A stretch of 64,000 bases of DNA from Eumeta japonica. Its lineage: Eukaryota; Arthropoda; Insecta; Lepidoptera; Psychidae. Both the position numbers and the translations under genes were made by a program. How positions within the stretch are numbered: the stretch's first letter is position 1; each line of letters starts with the position of its first letter. The stretch is taken from contig BGZK01000004.1 of NCBI GenBank assembly GCA_005406025.1, positions 620,001-684,000 on the forward strand. The letters run 5' to 3'. The notes under the pieces were generated by a model that was not told the origin of the DNA, searched no databases, and worked only from the letters and a program-made list of their open reading frames with translations. Shown here piece by piece: positions 23,241 through 33,470 of this stretch.

Positions 23241-23690
23241 ACACCTCTTATGCGGAGCGTTGAGGTGGTGCTTTACTCTCGACATGTCAAAAAACCCAGT
23301 CTTTCAAAACTTAAATGACTTTTTTTTTTACTAATATAACACTTACAGGGTAATATAAGTGCACTAATATCAAGTTAAATAATCTGTCTAGCACATATGG
23401 TATATTTTATAAATAATTATTCTGTTTAATATAGTAAATAATAACATTAAAATCAATCATTGTTGGACGTCCGTCAGTCTGTGTTTATGGATCCATGTAT
23501 GTGGCAGAGAAATTGGTCGAAAAATGTTTCTTACCGGAATACTTTTTTATTTTATTATATAAAGTTAAACCATGTGCTGATTTCTCGTTAATATTAGCGT
23601 TCTAAGTACTGTCGTTTAATTATAATTTACAAAAAACTAAAAAACGACTGTATATTACACGCCTCACAAGCGGATCGTTGAGGTGGTGGT
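23241..23690 (+). repeat. Pair of direct repeats (GCGGAGCGTTGAGGTGGTG type)
   Basis: ACACCTCTTATGCGGAGCGT with TGAGGTGGTG (23,240-23,270) recurs diverged as ACGCCTCACAAGCGGATCGT with TGAGGTGGTG (about 23,659-23,688). The spacer holds an unusual GC-balanced string (GGACGTCCGTCAGTCTGTG). Probably two copies of one repeat; class unknown. Confidence 0.45.
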
Positions 23691-23853
23691 TGTATATCTA
23701 TATTTATATACAAATGAAGATTAGCCTTAAGCCATATTTGAAAAGTTGAGATCAGCGCTTGCACCATTATAAATATCTCACGAAATGGCGCAAAATTTGA
23801 GTTTGATAAATCTTTCTTTGAAATTTCCTTATCAAAACTCTATTGAAATTTTT

Positions 23854-24913
23854 GAAGTTATACTTCTTTAGGCGCGTTATGAAAAATAATGAGTGAAATT
23901 TTAAGAATGTGTGACGCAAAATTAACAGATGAAGCTGCCCGCTTAGAATTCGAATTTCGAATAATGAGAGAATTTATGTACATTTAATATAAGAAAATAA
24001 AAATTTATTTATTTAATTTTTAAAATTTAAATGAAATTTGCATGCATGTATAAATCGCATGACAATGCAATATTATTATGACATAGAGCTGATCTGTTGA
24101 TGGAGCTGGAAGGTGGCCATAGGAACTCCGTAATTAAACGACGCAACCCCATCGAGTTTGGGCTCGTTTGATTCGTCTTGCCGAGTACTTTGGTGCTATA
24201 TGGTAACCAGAGTCTGATGATGGAGCTGGAAGGTGGCCATAGGAACTCCGTAATTAAACGACGCAACCCCATCGAGTTTGGGCTCGTTTGATTCGTCTTG
24301 CCGAGTACTTTGATGCTATATGGTAACCAGAGTCTGATGATGGAGCTGGAAGGTGGCCATAGGAACTCCGTAATTAAACGACGCAACCCCATCGAGTTTG
24401 GGCTCGTTTGATTCGTCTTGACGAGTACTTTGGTACTATATGGTAACCAGAGTCTGATAATGGAGCTGGAAGGTGGTCATGGGAACTCCGTAATTAAACG
24501 ACGCAACCCCATCGAGTTTGGGCTCGTTTGATTTGTCTTGCCGAGTACTTTGGTGCTATATGGTAACCAGAGTCTGATGATGGAGCTGGAAGGTGGCCAT
24601 AGGAACTCCGTAATTAAACGACGCAACCCCATCGAGTTTGGGCTCGTTTGATTCGTCTTGACGAGTACTTTGGTACTATATGGTAACCAGAGTCTGATAA
24701 TGGAGCTGGAAGGTGGTCATGGGAACTCCGTAATTAAACGACGCAACCCCATCGAGTTTGGGCTCGTTTGATTTGTCTTGCCGAGTACTTTGGTGCTATA
24801 TGGTAACCAGAGTCTGATGATGGAGCTGGAAGGTGGCCATAGGAACTCCGTAATTAAACGACCCCCATCGAGTTTGGGCTCGTTTGTATATCTTCCCGAA
24901 CAAGTATAACTTC
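23854..24913 (-). mobile_element. TIR element carrying a 120-bp satellite array
   Basis: Read on the minus strand, it starts at 24,913 with GAAGTTATACTTG, preceded by TACTTATGTACGCGCGTGAG, and ends at 23,854 with the inverted GAAGTATAACTTC. Both the left flank and the right interior match the element at 1,528-2,065. The difference is that this copy holds about 0.8 kb of tandem repeat. No transposase. An array inside an element with defined ends suggests the array travels with it or expanded after insertion. Confidence 0.7.
24095..24890 (-). repeat. 120-bp tandem satellite, about 6.6 units, with 240-bp higher-order period
   Basis: The unit contains GGAGCTGGAAGGTGGCCATA, GGAACTCCGTAATTAAACGA, CGCAACCCCATCGAGTTTGG, GCTCGTTTGATTCGTCTTG and CCGAGTACTTTGGTGC, and repeats every 120 bp. 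Two unit variants alternate (TGATGATGG...GGCCATAGG and TGATAATGG...GGTCATGGG). The blocks 24,421-24,660 and 24,661 onward are identical, so the right part is a 240-bp dimer amplified recently. Because 120 is a multiple of three, the minus strand stays open for several units (40-residue repeat with LITEFLWPPSSSIIRLWLPY); I treat this as incidental. A diverged copy is at 54,180. Confidence 0.95.
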
Positions 24914-26470
24914 TCACGCGCGTACATAAGTACAAGCACCTAATTTTTTTATTTTAGATGTTAATGAACACGGTGAGGCGTGCACTTTTGGATTTTTCAT
25001 TTTTTTATTTTTATCCCTACGGAGATTTACGAGCTGCTAGTTTGTTGCAAATAATACAAAATGCATTTATGATGCAAGTACAATATGATATAAAATAAGA
25101 AAAACGGAAATATTATATACCAAAATTGTGTTTTCCATATTAATATATTTATCGCTATTTTTCTCAATATACCTCAAATCTAAGAAAGTGCGGCTTTTTT
25201 TTTATTAAAATAAATTGCAAGCCAAGTAGAATTTTCATAACATTTTTAATACTTATATATTTAGGAACTACATGCTATTTTAAAAGAAAATGGAATTATT
25301 TAAAGACGTTTTAAAATGGAATACAGAATTGTTTAAAATTTTCCAAGATCGCGATGGAAAACAAACTTGAATAAGAATTTATTCATACACTTACTTATCT
25401 ATCTTTTCGAATAATTCGAATAAAAATTATTCCTTAATTCAAAAATAATATTAATTGCGTTTTTATTAAATATTTTTATAATTTCGTTTATTGTAATTTA
25501 AAGATTGTATCACAAATTATAACTGTAAAAATGTCATAATCTTACCTACTCAACATTCAATAAGAAGTAATGTGAGAAAATATGTTTATAAATATTTGTT
25601 GCTTTTTTTAAACAATTTGCGCCATTTTTAAAATATTAGATAAGATTATAGGTTCGATGTTTTCATGTCAACAGATACGAAGTATAAACAGGCACGCATA
25701 GGCTTCAAATTTAAATTTTTGGTTTTATGAAGGGGATTAACAAAAAACGCATTTAGGTAAATGCAACTGCTTCCTTAACCTAAGAATCAATAAATTAAAA
25801 AGACTGTTATAGTAATTGATAGCGAGAAGAATAAATTTGAAGTACATTGAGTAAATAATGTACTTATCTTGCACTTAAAGAAGAAGAAATATATAACTTT
25901 TGATATGATTTTTAAAAATCTGTACATAGGGACGCTAAAGATTGCTAAACTTGTAAAGTTAGCTTTGCAAATATATATTTTATGGATTCAATATATTACG
26001 ATATTCCCTCAGAAACGTTTAAACAAGACGTATTTGTGCCGAACAATAAAACAAATACGTCTGTGTTTCCAGTAAGCAGACTAAACAATCCAAAACGGCA
26101 ACGCCCCACGGGGATGCCGAAATTGCTTACTAATGTATGATAATGTATATCGAGCAGTGTGTGTATAATATTACGACAACAGCGCTACGCTACTGAAGAG
26201 AGAACACTGTGAACTAATCAAAATACAATTTCGTAAAGAGTTGAAGAATTTTGACTTCCACAATTTTTTTCTATTTTTTTTTTCCGTGTTACTTTGTTGC
26301 CATAATAGACGCTTTACGTCGAGTTTTGAATTTGACGCCCGTATATCGGACGGTAAAAGCAGGTGGTCGCCACTTTAAATGCATTTTCGTCAATATAGGA
26401 CGTCGAAATAGTTCTAGGATATAAATATATATATGTTTATATGTATATAAATAATCTGTTATATAGTATA
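24914..26470. other. AT-rich non-coding DNA, nothing recognised
   Basis: Very AT-rich, short frames only. No repeat family member recognised. Confidence 0.5.
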
Positions 26471-26560
26471 CTAGCTGTGCCCGCGGTTTCACCCGCGTTT
26501 ACGGTTACTGCTTTGTAGCGTGATGTTATAAGTCTACAACCATTCTTAATTAATAAACTA
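26471..26560 (+). repeat. Terminus of a common lepidopteran repeat (ACTAGCTGTGCCCGCGGTTT)
   Basis: ACTAGCTGTGCCCGCGGTTTCACCCGCG is followed by TGTAGCGTGATGTTATA and CTACAACC. I recognise both strings, in this order, from interspersed repeats abundant in moths and butterflies. Only this end is seen; it abuts the Helitron helicase remnant. Confidence 0.6.
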
Positions 26561-26572
26561 TACTAAACATTA

Positions 26573-26957
26573 GAATATAATGATGATATATACAATGAAG
26601 GATTTATAATGATTGAAGATAAGATTCATGAGATGTGTGATGAATCTTTAACTGATTTTAAGCTTCGAGCATCAAGTAGGAAAAATTTAAATAATGATGT
26701 GGATTTAATGGAAGGTGCTTTGCGGAAACTGTATAATTCAAATAAATTAAGTGAATAGATTTCTAAAAATGAACTTTAATTAGTGAATGATCAGCTTATG
26801 GCCTACAATTGTGTTTTGAGCAGTGTTAATAATTCTTTTTGGATTCTCCAGGTGGAACCGACAAGAATTTTGTTACTAATTTGATATTAGTAAAAATTAG
26901 GTCTCAGGTAAAACTAGTTTTGGCCGTTGCGTCATCGGGTATCGCTGCGACTCTATA
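26573..26957 (+). pseudogene. Helitron Pif1-like helicase fragment (broken)
   Basis: The frame from 26,573 reads YNEGFIMIEDKIHEM and on to a stop at 26,756, then in the same frame past another stop to LVNDQLMAYNCVLSSVNNS. A one-base shift near 26,840 then gives FLDSPGGTDKNF...TNLILVKIRSQ...LAVASSGIAATL, ending in a stop at 26,955. The order IEDK, DQ..AY, a Walker A region and VASSGIAATLL is the beginning of the helicase domain of Helitron RepHel proteins, which unwinds DNA during rolling-circle transposition. The Walker A is damaged (GGTDKN where GGTGKT is expected), and there are two stops and a frameshift, so it is dead. The rest of the helicase is missing downstream. Confidence 0.8.
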
Positions 26958-27435
26958 AGCAGTTGAATTATCTGTCACTTTTCGGAACCGTTTGCCCAAT
27001 TCGTAGGGCCGAGTGGGATTTTTATGATCCAGCGGCGCGAACTCTGTTTTTCTCGCCGCTGGTGCCGGGTTTAGACTCGACGTCGGCCCGGGTATTTTTT
27101 TCTTGTATATATTAAATATATTTGAAAACTGGTGTTTGGCTCGCTTAAGCAGGGACTCACTCAAGTGACAATTTGAGACAGTGACTTAAAATTCGACTTG
27201 AGTGATAATTTAACAAATATAGCTTCCGTCTCGCTGACGCCTTTTCATGGTGCCCCGGATCGGATGATCAGGACCAAGACTCGGCGCCAAAGGCACCTTG
27301 GGCTCTGGTTCAGAAGTCCGAACGCCGTTAATCCTCACGCTCTTCGGTAGACCACCAGGTCCCGGTGGCCGCTTGGGGGCGGATCTTCGGTAACGGCGTT
27401 GTCCACGAGGAGAAACAAGAGGCATCTCCCCTTGA
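26958..27435. other. GC-rich segment between the two Helitron pieces
   Basis: Clearly richer in GC than its surroundings. On the minus strand a 71-codon frame (27,210-27,425) is rich in Arg and Pro (PRGQRRYRRSAPKRPPGPGG), and another (26,904-27,164) covers the left half and runs antisense into the helicase. They look like scraps of a retroelement coding region, perhaps a gag or ORF1 protein, but I cannot identify them. CACTCAAGT and ACTTGAGTG near 27,157-27,205 form a short inverted pair. Confidence 0.4.
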
Positions 27436-27439
27436 CAGA

Positions 27440-27803
27440 ATTGAAAATGGCGCCGGGCCTAAATAAACATTCGCCGCCTGCACTATAAAAGTAGGCATAA
27501 AGTTCCCCTCTCGAAATTCTTTGGTTTCACATGAAGTAATCTGAAAAAGTGTATTATATTGTCTGAATGACTTAAGAAGTGTTTTGAGGATAGATATGAA
27601 CCAGATATTAGATTTTTAAAAATTGACGTTAGTTCAGGAATTTTAGGTATATCTACTTTGCCATAAATACAACATAGCCCAGGAGTTTCAGCCTTCCATT
27701 TCTTTGCTTGCCATTTGTTGAATAATCTATCCATTCTACCAATATTAATATAATTTAGTATAGAACTGTCAAGCATACAGTCATAAGTAAAGGCAGAATT
27801 CAT
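27440..27803 (-). pseudogene. Helitron RepHel N-terminal fragment (broken)
   Basis: The minus-strand frame from 27,803 reads NSAFTYDCMLDSSIL, then IGRMDRLFNKWQAKKWKAE, then TPGLCCIYGKVDIPKIPE, then SGSYLSSKHFL. After a frameshift near 27,545 it continues FQITSCETKEFREGNFMPTF. The series IGRMD..., AKKWK.ETPGLCC..GKV..P, SKHFL and FQ.TS is the N-terminal region of Helitron replication proteins. The first Cys pair of the zinc-binding motif is gone (LFNKW where C..C is usual), while the later CC is kept. It points toward the helicase fragment on the other strand, so the two cannot be parts of one collinear gene as they stand. Confidence 0.8.
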
Positions 27804-27852
27804 ATCTATGAGTCCTTTTATTTATCGCTTATTTCGTTAAGTTAATCGGGGG

Positions 27853-28140
27853 GAACGTTCAGCGCTTGATTTCCGTTCTCTGTTCGCCAAAATTCGAGAA
27901 TTCTGTGAGACCAAAGGCTGAGAACGTTCAGCGCTTGATTCTCGTTCTCTGTTCCCCAAATTTCGGCAATTCTGTGAGGCCAAAGGCTGAGAACGTTCAG
28001 CGCTTGATTCTGTTTCTCTGTTCCCCAAAGTTCGCCAATTCTGTGAGGCCAAAGCTGAGAACGTTCAGAGCTTGATTCTGTTTCTCTGTTCCCCAAAGTT
28101 CGCCAATTCTGTGAGGCCAAAGCTGAGAACGTGCCGTTCA
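27853..28140. repeat. 68-69-bp minisatellite, four units
   Basis: Units start with GAACGTTCAGCGCTTGATT at 27,853, 27,922, 27,991 and 28,059, and a partial fifth at 28,127. Each carries TCTCTGTTCCCCAAA, CAATTCTGTGAGGCCAAAG and CTGA. Units of 69 bp keep three frames open over part of the array, producing repeat-containing frames on both strands that I reject as genes. The array lies about 50 bp beyond the Helitron fragment; some Helitrons carry internal arrays, so a link is possible. Confidence 0.92.
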
Positions 28141-29190
28141 TTTGGAGAAGGACTAGACAATGCGGGAATTAATTAAGTAATGATACATAATAGTAAATAA
28201 AAATATAATTAACCAAATACACGAGCACTTAATGTATAAATCGCGTAGTTAATATACAAATTAACTGGTTCCCACGCTTTAGTATGTTAGCACCAAACAG
28301 ATTCCGAAAATAATTTTTGATTTTATACATTTAATTAATACAAAATAAATAAATTTTTCCGTTTGAACTGATTTATAAAATGCTAAACAATCCCAGAGAA
28401 TCCGCATTAACATTCTTCTTAATTTATCCTTAGCGTATATTTTTGATATAAATATAAAAAAGCAATCTAGCAAAATATTCACAGTTATAACAATAACTCG
28501 TATAAAGTAGGTTCTAATATAAATAATCGCAATTTTTCCTAACAACATTCTTAATAAATTGACTCTTCTTTTACATAATTGCTTGCCACTGTAGTCTATG
28601 ATTTGAGGCAACACTGATCCTAGAAAAAATACAATTGTCCTCCCTAATAATGTCCTTGCTAATAGACTGTGGGTCGTCCTTAAAATGAAACGTAAAAATG
28701 ATCAGGCTTAAAGAAATGAAACTATAACATATTCTATGGCATTACTGGCTCGAACTAGAGAATATGCAACGCCCTTGTGCTTGGACTCTTTTGATTCCAT
28801 AATCACCCATAATGGAGTCTGTAGGTAGTAAAAAATGAATTAGTTAGGCTTTTAATATAGCAATTTTTTTTACTCCAGAGAAATTATATTTTAATTACTT
28901 CTTTGAACAGCTTCTCGGATTGTGTAGTTCTTGAAGTCTTATTATGCTCGGCGGTGATTTATTTTTGAAGCGTCCGCTAAAGTACTAATTGAAAGCGCTC
29001 TCCGATGTAAATTATATTGGTCTAGAATCGGGAGTTCTTTGTAAAAACGGGATTATTAGGGAATTAATTTCTAGATTTTAATATATATATATAATGCCAT
29101 TGAGACGTAGTTATTTGTGGAAATTTTCTTTGTAGGAATTTTACGCCTCGTTGCTTAGTTTAGATATTAAAATATATTGACAACGCACGT
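28141..29190. other. AT-rich non-coding DNA
   Basis: A 111-codon minus-strand frame (28,279-28,614) is rich in Ile, Lys and Phe as expected from AT-rich DNA, with no domain recognised. Nothing else seen. Confidence 0.45.
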
Positions 29191-30154
29191 CTACGGTTAT
29201 GGCTTAGTGTCGAGATGTTCGACATTTAACCCAAGGTTGTGTATTCATATCTGAGCGTAGCGTAGCTTCTGTTTTACCTGGTGAGTTTCTTACAATTTTG
29301 GCTTAATTTAGATCAATATGTTTGAGGTCAGGATTTGAATCCGCTACTTTTTGGTTCAAAGGCGCCGTTTTTGACAAATTGGCTTCCAACGCTCACTGAG
29401 TAGTATATCGTAGTGCTTTTTCTAAACCTTCACATTACGGATATAGGCAAAACTTAATTATTTTTTATGCCGAATTTATGAATAACTTAATGTGTAAACC
29501 GTCATATTGGTTGGAATCTTTTGGTTAGCTTATATTGAAAAAAAATGCCTTAAAGTTATAAAACTACTTGTATGTACTATCGTTTCTAGGTTTATTTTAT
29601 TTTAACATAAGTCGATAGACTTACCGTGACAAAGAAGAATGAAATGTAGGTTAAAGAAATAGCTAGTTCTGAGATTAAGAATTTTGCAATGATCAAACTA
29701 GTGTGATGTTCTAGATCGACCATCCTTTCTATGTTCTTAATTTTTACATTGTCATTAATAGATACAATGTTCAACAGCATAGTATTACATGTTGACATGG
29801 AGTTAACATGTGATATGGCATAGGCCAACATTATGTTTAAACCAAAGTTTCAGCTCTTTATGTTTACTTTTTTTTACAAAATTTTTGTGTGTACATTTAT
29901 AGATTGGCGGTTTCCAAACCCTACAATGTTTTGGACTAGTTGAACGTTACAAAACGTAAGTTGAAATAAAATGAAGTAATAATTTAATCAATTTCGAATC
30001 AGTTAAAACTCGTGACCGATTTGTAATTGGTGTGCTAAAATAGATCAATGTTCAATTTCACGGTAGTAGCCCACCGCCCGACCGACTCTCGAGAAATGCG
30101 TCAGTATTGACAAATAAATGCCCTAAAGGTTAACATAAATATTGAAGGGTATTA
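29191..30154. other. AT-rich non-coding DNA, nothing firm
   Basis: A 79-codon minus-strand frame (29,592-29,831) has no recognisable domain. ATGGCTTAGTG at 29,206 loosely resembles a tRNA-type A box, but the B-box candidate is poor. Confidence 0.45.
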
Positions 30155-30545
30155 CAAAGTCGTGGAGTGCGCGCGGGCAAACGAATCGTTCAAGTGGATT
30201 TGCCTAAACTCTTAAAAAGGGTTCGCTCGGTATACCTTTTTTCCGCAATAATATGTTGCGCAAACCGGCCGGAGTTCCGCGGGCCACCTTCGTTACGAGG
30301 GGTCCGTTGTTTGCACTGCTTTTTCTCCCGGCGAGATTGTTTGCGGAACCTCGCGTAATTACGCCGCGAGCCGCGCCTGGCCGTCGGCCCGCGGAATTAA
30401 TTTGAGATTTTGTAAACAACGAAAAAATATTGTTGACTCGGCGCAAAATCCTTTTTAGGTATTCGCTGGCTGTGGCCTCTCCGGAGCTACGAGTGTTTAC
30501 GCGCTTGTGCTACCCGTGTCGGTCAAGGCGCGTTCGAGTCGTTGA
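30155..30545. other. CpG-rich island without a convincing gene
   Basis: CpG-dense sequence (GTGCGCGCGGGCAAACG at 30,165, GCCGCGAGCCGCGCCTGGCC at 30,362, and nearby) in AT-rich surroundings. Frames on both strands (30,167-30,358 and 30,204-30,446) overlap and have no domain. Similar patches occur at 12.3, 39.9, 42.2 and 55.6 kb. Confidence 0.5.
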
Positions 30546-30824
30546 AGGTTTTGACCTTCTTTAAGGTATTTTAACATTGAATGTTTTTTACTAGATTATA
30601 ATTTGAGGTAATATTTCCGACGGACGTAAGAAGTGACAATAAGGCGAATTCTTTTATAAGACGACGTGTAAACTAAGAATCATCCGACGTACGAAGTATG
30701 ATTAGTGTAAAACGAAAACTGAAAGTTTACACTGAAATCGTGGCTGTGAGTTAACAATAAAAGGCTTCTCTAAATCTCTAAAACGTTATTCATAACAAGC
30801 TATAAATGTTTAAAATTATAATTG

Positions 30825-31246
30825 ACTAGCTTGCGTCCGCGGCTCGGCCCGTGGAGGCACATTTAATTCTTTAATTTTATATATCGACCGATTACGATCT
30901 TAATCATGTTCCTGGTTCCTATCTCGGTCTTATTCTAGATACTGATTTGTCTCTCTTGGTCCTGGTCCTACTTTTGTTTCTGAACCCGATCTCGATTTAG
31001 GTAAATTCTTATTCCGATTCCGCTTACGATCCTCATCCTGCTCTCAATTCCGATTTCTTCTTATTTCGATTCCAGTCAGGGACTCGATTCTAATTTTAGT
31101 CCCATGATAGATTGCGATGTTGGTCCCGTCCTAGATTTCATACTTCCTCGATCTTGGTTCTCAATTCCGCTCCTCGTCCCTTTTGCAATTTAGATTCCGT
31201 TACCGGTTACAGTTTCAAACTGGACGAAGCCGGGGCAAGTGCTAGT
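30825..31246 (+). mobile_element. ACTAGC-ended element with GATTCC-type hexamer core
   Basis: The left end ACTAGCTTGCGTCCGCGGCT and the right end (reverse complement ACTAGCACTTGCCCCGGCTT) form an imperfect terminal inverted repeat. The roughly 380 bp between them are built of degenerate hexamers (TTCCGA, TTCCGC, TCCTGG, TCTCGA, CCCGAT and others). I recognise this kind of unit from lepidopteran genomes. No coding capacity. The best-bounded copy of the hexamer family in the window. Confidence 0.65.
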
Positions 31247-32368
31247 ATCCATGATAAAACCAAAGCGAAGTGTTAATATTCTCTTTTATTCAGGGAGCGC
31301 CTTATTAATGAAGCAATTTTTAAAATCGATTTAGTAGTTCGATTCAATATTAAAAATTCGCATACAACATCAGATACGAATACTAGTTTCCTTTTTCAGA
31401 AATTTTCGCATTCGTGAGTTTAACATATCGCCAATTTTATGGTAATTGTATTAATGGTATAGACACGCAAAAGTAAATACATATTCATTTTTATCAATAC
31501 ATATTCATTTTTATATATTACCCCACTTTCCACATCTAATTTTAAAAAATGCATTTTTGATCAGTGATACCTATACCAAATTTACATATTCGTACATGGA
31601 TCCATAAAAAGACTCATACGAAATTCAATGCCCTCTTATTTAGATAAAAAGCAAATTACACACACACAGACACATGCAACTACATAAGAAATATGACAAC
31701 TAAAGACGTAAAAAATAATGATTTTTTTTTGATGGTTATATCATACAATGTAAGGAAATCACAAGAAACCTATCCTTTGCTTAATTATAGGTTCTAACTT
31801 TAAACAAATTTTCATCAAGATCGGTCAAACCGTTCTTAAGTTAAAAAGGATACACAAACAGACAAAAAGACAGACATAAGTTTTGAAAATGGTAAAATTG
31901 CTGGCAGTAAGTACATTAAGTATATAAAATTTCACGAAAAACTTGAATGTACAGACAGACTCTACAGATTTATATAATAGTATACATTATTGGGCAGTTT
32001 CACCGCGTCGCGTACCTACATGAATATCGAAATGTTTTATTTGCAATTTGCGTCTCTATGGGCTTGGTGGAAAAGACTCAATTTTCCACTTCTCTTGCTG
32101 ACGAAGGAAGCGGGGTAGGGGCACGTTTTAAATTCCACCTTACATACAAAAGTACAAAACGATGAAGATGATTTGAGGACATTGTTTACAATTGAAATTG
32201 ATAACACAATTTTTGTTGTGATCGTGCGAAATTTATTTACATATTTATTAGAAATGCATGATGATTGTTTCGGGAAATCGACGTGTCTGCGCCGTTTTAA
32301 ATGAACTAATAGAACCAATGTCGTTGTCGGGGAATCTTGGACGTTTTTCGATATAAATAAAATGATAC
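31247..32368. other. AT-rich DNA with a LINE-type 3' tail remnant
   Basis: At 31,785-31,890 the string TAGGTTCTAACTTTAAACAA, then TTTTCATCAAGATCGGTCAA, ACCGTTCTTAAG and ACACAAACAGAC-type steps resembles the 3' tail of retroelements common in Lepidoptera. Frames of 72 and 120 codons at 31,947-32,165 (+) and 32,037-32,399 (-) overlap and have no domain. Confidence 0.4.
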
Positions 32369-33121
32369 CAAAAAACCGGCTAAGAGCATGTGGGACCATG
32401 ATCGATATAGGGTTCCGAAGCCGTTACTACAAAGAAATACAGATGAAAGAACTAATTTGTTACACTTTTTTCCATGTTTATAGCATATAACAGGTATAAC
32501 TTTAGTCACTTGTTACTAAATAAACAAGTAGGTATGTCAACTATCACTCTTATACTAGTGTAAACTAAAGTGCATCAGCAAAAGGGCGCATCTTCATGGC
32601 ATTTACGTCTTTTTTGTTGAGAAGCGCAGTTTTTTGGCAATAACTTAAAAACAGTATATCCAACCATCGTCAAAATATATTTTTTTAAAACTATTTATTA
32701 AGCGTTACTTTTGTTATTTTTTTTAAATTTATTGGATATATGGAAAAAAAGGGCAGGGGGGGGGGCACAATTTTTACAAATTTCGAAGCGATTATTTCAG
32801 AAAACATTCAATAAGTCAAAAAATTGCTTACAAACCTCAAAGAGTTTTTAAAAAAATTTTTGAAGTATGTGCCAAATGGTGATGTTTGCTGAAAAAAAAA
32901 ATTATTACCTGTAGGGAGTGCCCCCCTAGAAATATTTATTTTTGTAATTTAACTACAAAACTAAGTGGCAGCTTATACACGACACTCCTATACTTCGAAT
33001 TTCATCAATATCATCTTGTAGCTTTTGAGTTAAATGCCTGTGACATACGGACATACAGACAGATGACGGACATGACGAAACTATAAGGGTTTCGTTTTTG
33101 CTATTTTGGCTTGAAACTTTA
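32369..33121 (+). repeat. About 750-bp lepidopteran interspersed repeat (copy 1)
   Basis: Starts with AAAACCGGCTAAGAGCATGT and ATAGGGTTCCGAAGCCGTTA and ends with GACATGACGAAACTATAAGG, TTTCGTTTTTGC and TTTGGCTTG. The inverted copy at 57,290-57,998 matches it along its whole length (CTACAAAGAAATAC, TTACACTTTTTTCCATGTTT, ATTTATTAAGCGTTAC, GCCTGTGA.ATACGGAC), which fixes the ends. I recognise the GTTCCG...AACGAAACTATAAGGGT arrangement as one of the most frequent lepidopteran repeats. No protein is encoded; frames within are artefacts. Confidence 0.85.
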
Positions 33122-33137
33122 AGAATTTGTAAAACTG

Positions 33138-33470
33138 TCAACCCTGCAGGTCATCCTTAAAACTTACAGCTATCATATTACCCGATGTGTATTTGAGCTC
33201 TTAGAATTAAAAATGAATGTGTATAAGTTTTTAAGCTTTCGAGCTCAAATATTTAGATAAAACAATTGACCTTATAAGATAATCTGCGACTTTCGATCTC
33301 AAAGTCATCAAAAATACACCTAGAAGTAAATTATTGAGCTTGAGCTTAAAAGTTGCTCCAAGAGAGGCTTAAGAGTCTTTTCAAGCTCTCCGATCTCAAA
33401 GACATGATTTTTCAGTAGGTTTTTAACTAGCACTCGCACACTCGCACGCACGCCACACACATTCCTTCTT
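33138..33470 (+). mobile_element. piggyBac-like terminus, second copy (decayed)
   Basis: TCAA|CCCTGCAGGTCATCC at 33,138 corresponds to TTAA|CCCTGCAGGCCATCC of the element at 13,558, with one change in the target. The following sequence contains TTTCGAGCTC and TTCGATCTC motifs, as in the vicinity of the first copy, and ends near a CGCACACTCGCACGCACG run. The opposite terminus was not found. It begins 17 bp after the 750-bp repeat. Confidence 0.55.

Noticed and set aside
24027..24935. Repeat-containing protein frames over the 120-bp array
   Set aside because: A 120-bp period keeps frames open automatically; the frame is broken in variant units and the sequence is a non-coding satellite in a mobile element.
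24095..28140. CRISPR-like arrays
   Set aside because: The tandem units are contiguous, without unique spacers, and the DNA is eukaryotic.
27837..28141. Frames of 69-99 codons on both strands with WPHRIGELWG or SQNWRTLGNRE repeats
   Set aside because: Translation of a 68-69-bp minisatellite in several frames; no evidence for a protein.
28279..28614. 111-codon minus-strand frame rich in Ile/Lys/Phe
   Set aside because: Composition expected from AT-rich DNA; no domain or start context.
29195..29420. tRNA gene or SINE (A-box-like ATGGCTTAGTG, later GGATTTGAATCC)
   Set aside because: The two boxes are not at tRNA spacing or in one orientation, and no cloverleaf can be drawn.
32037..32399. 120-codon minus-strand frame
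   Set aside because: Overlaps the start of the 750-bp repeat and has no recognisable domain.
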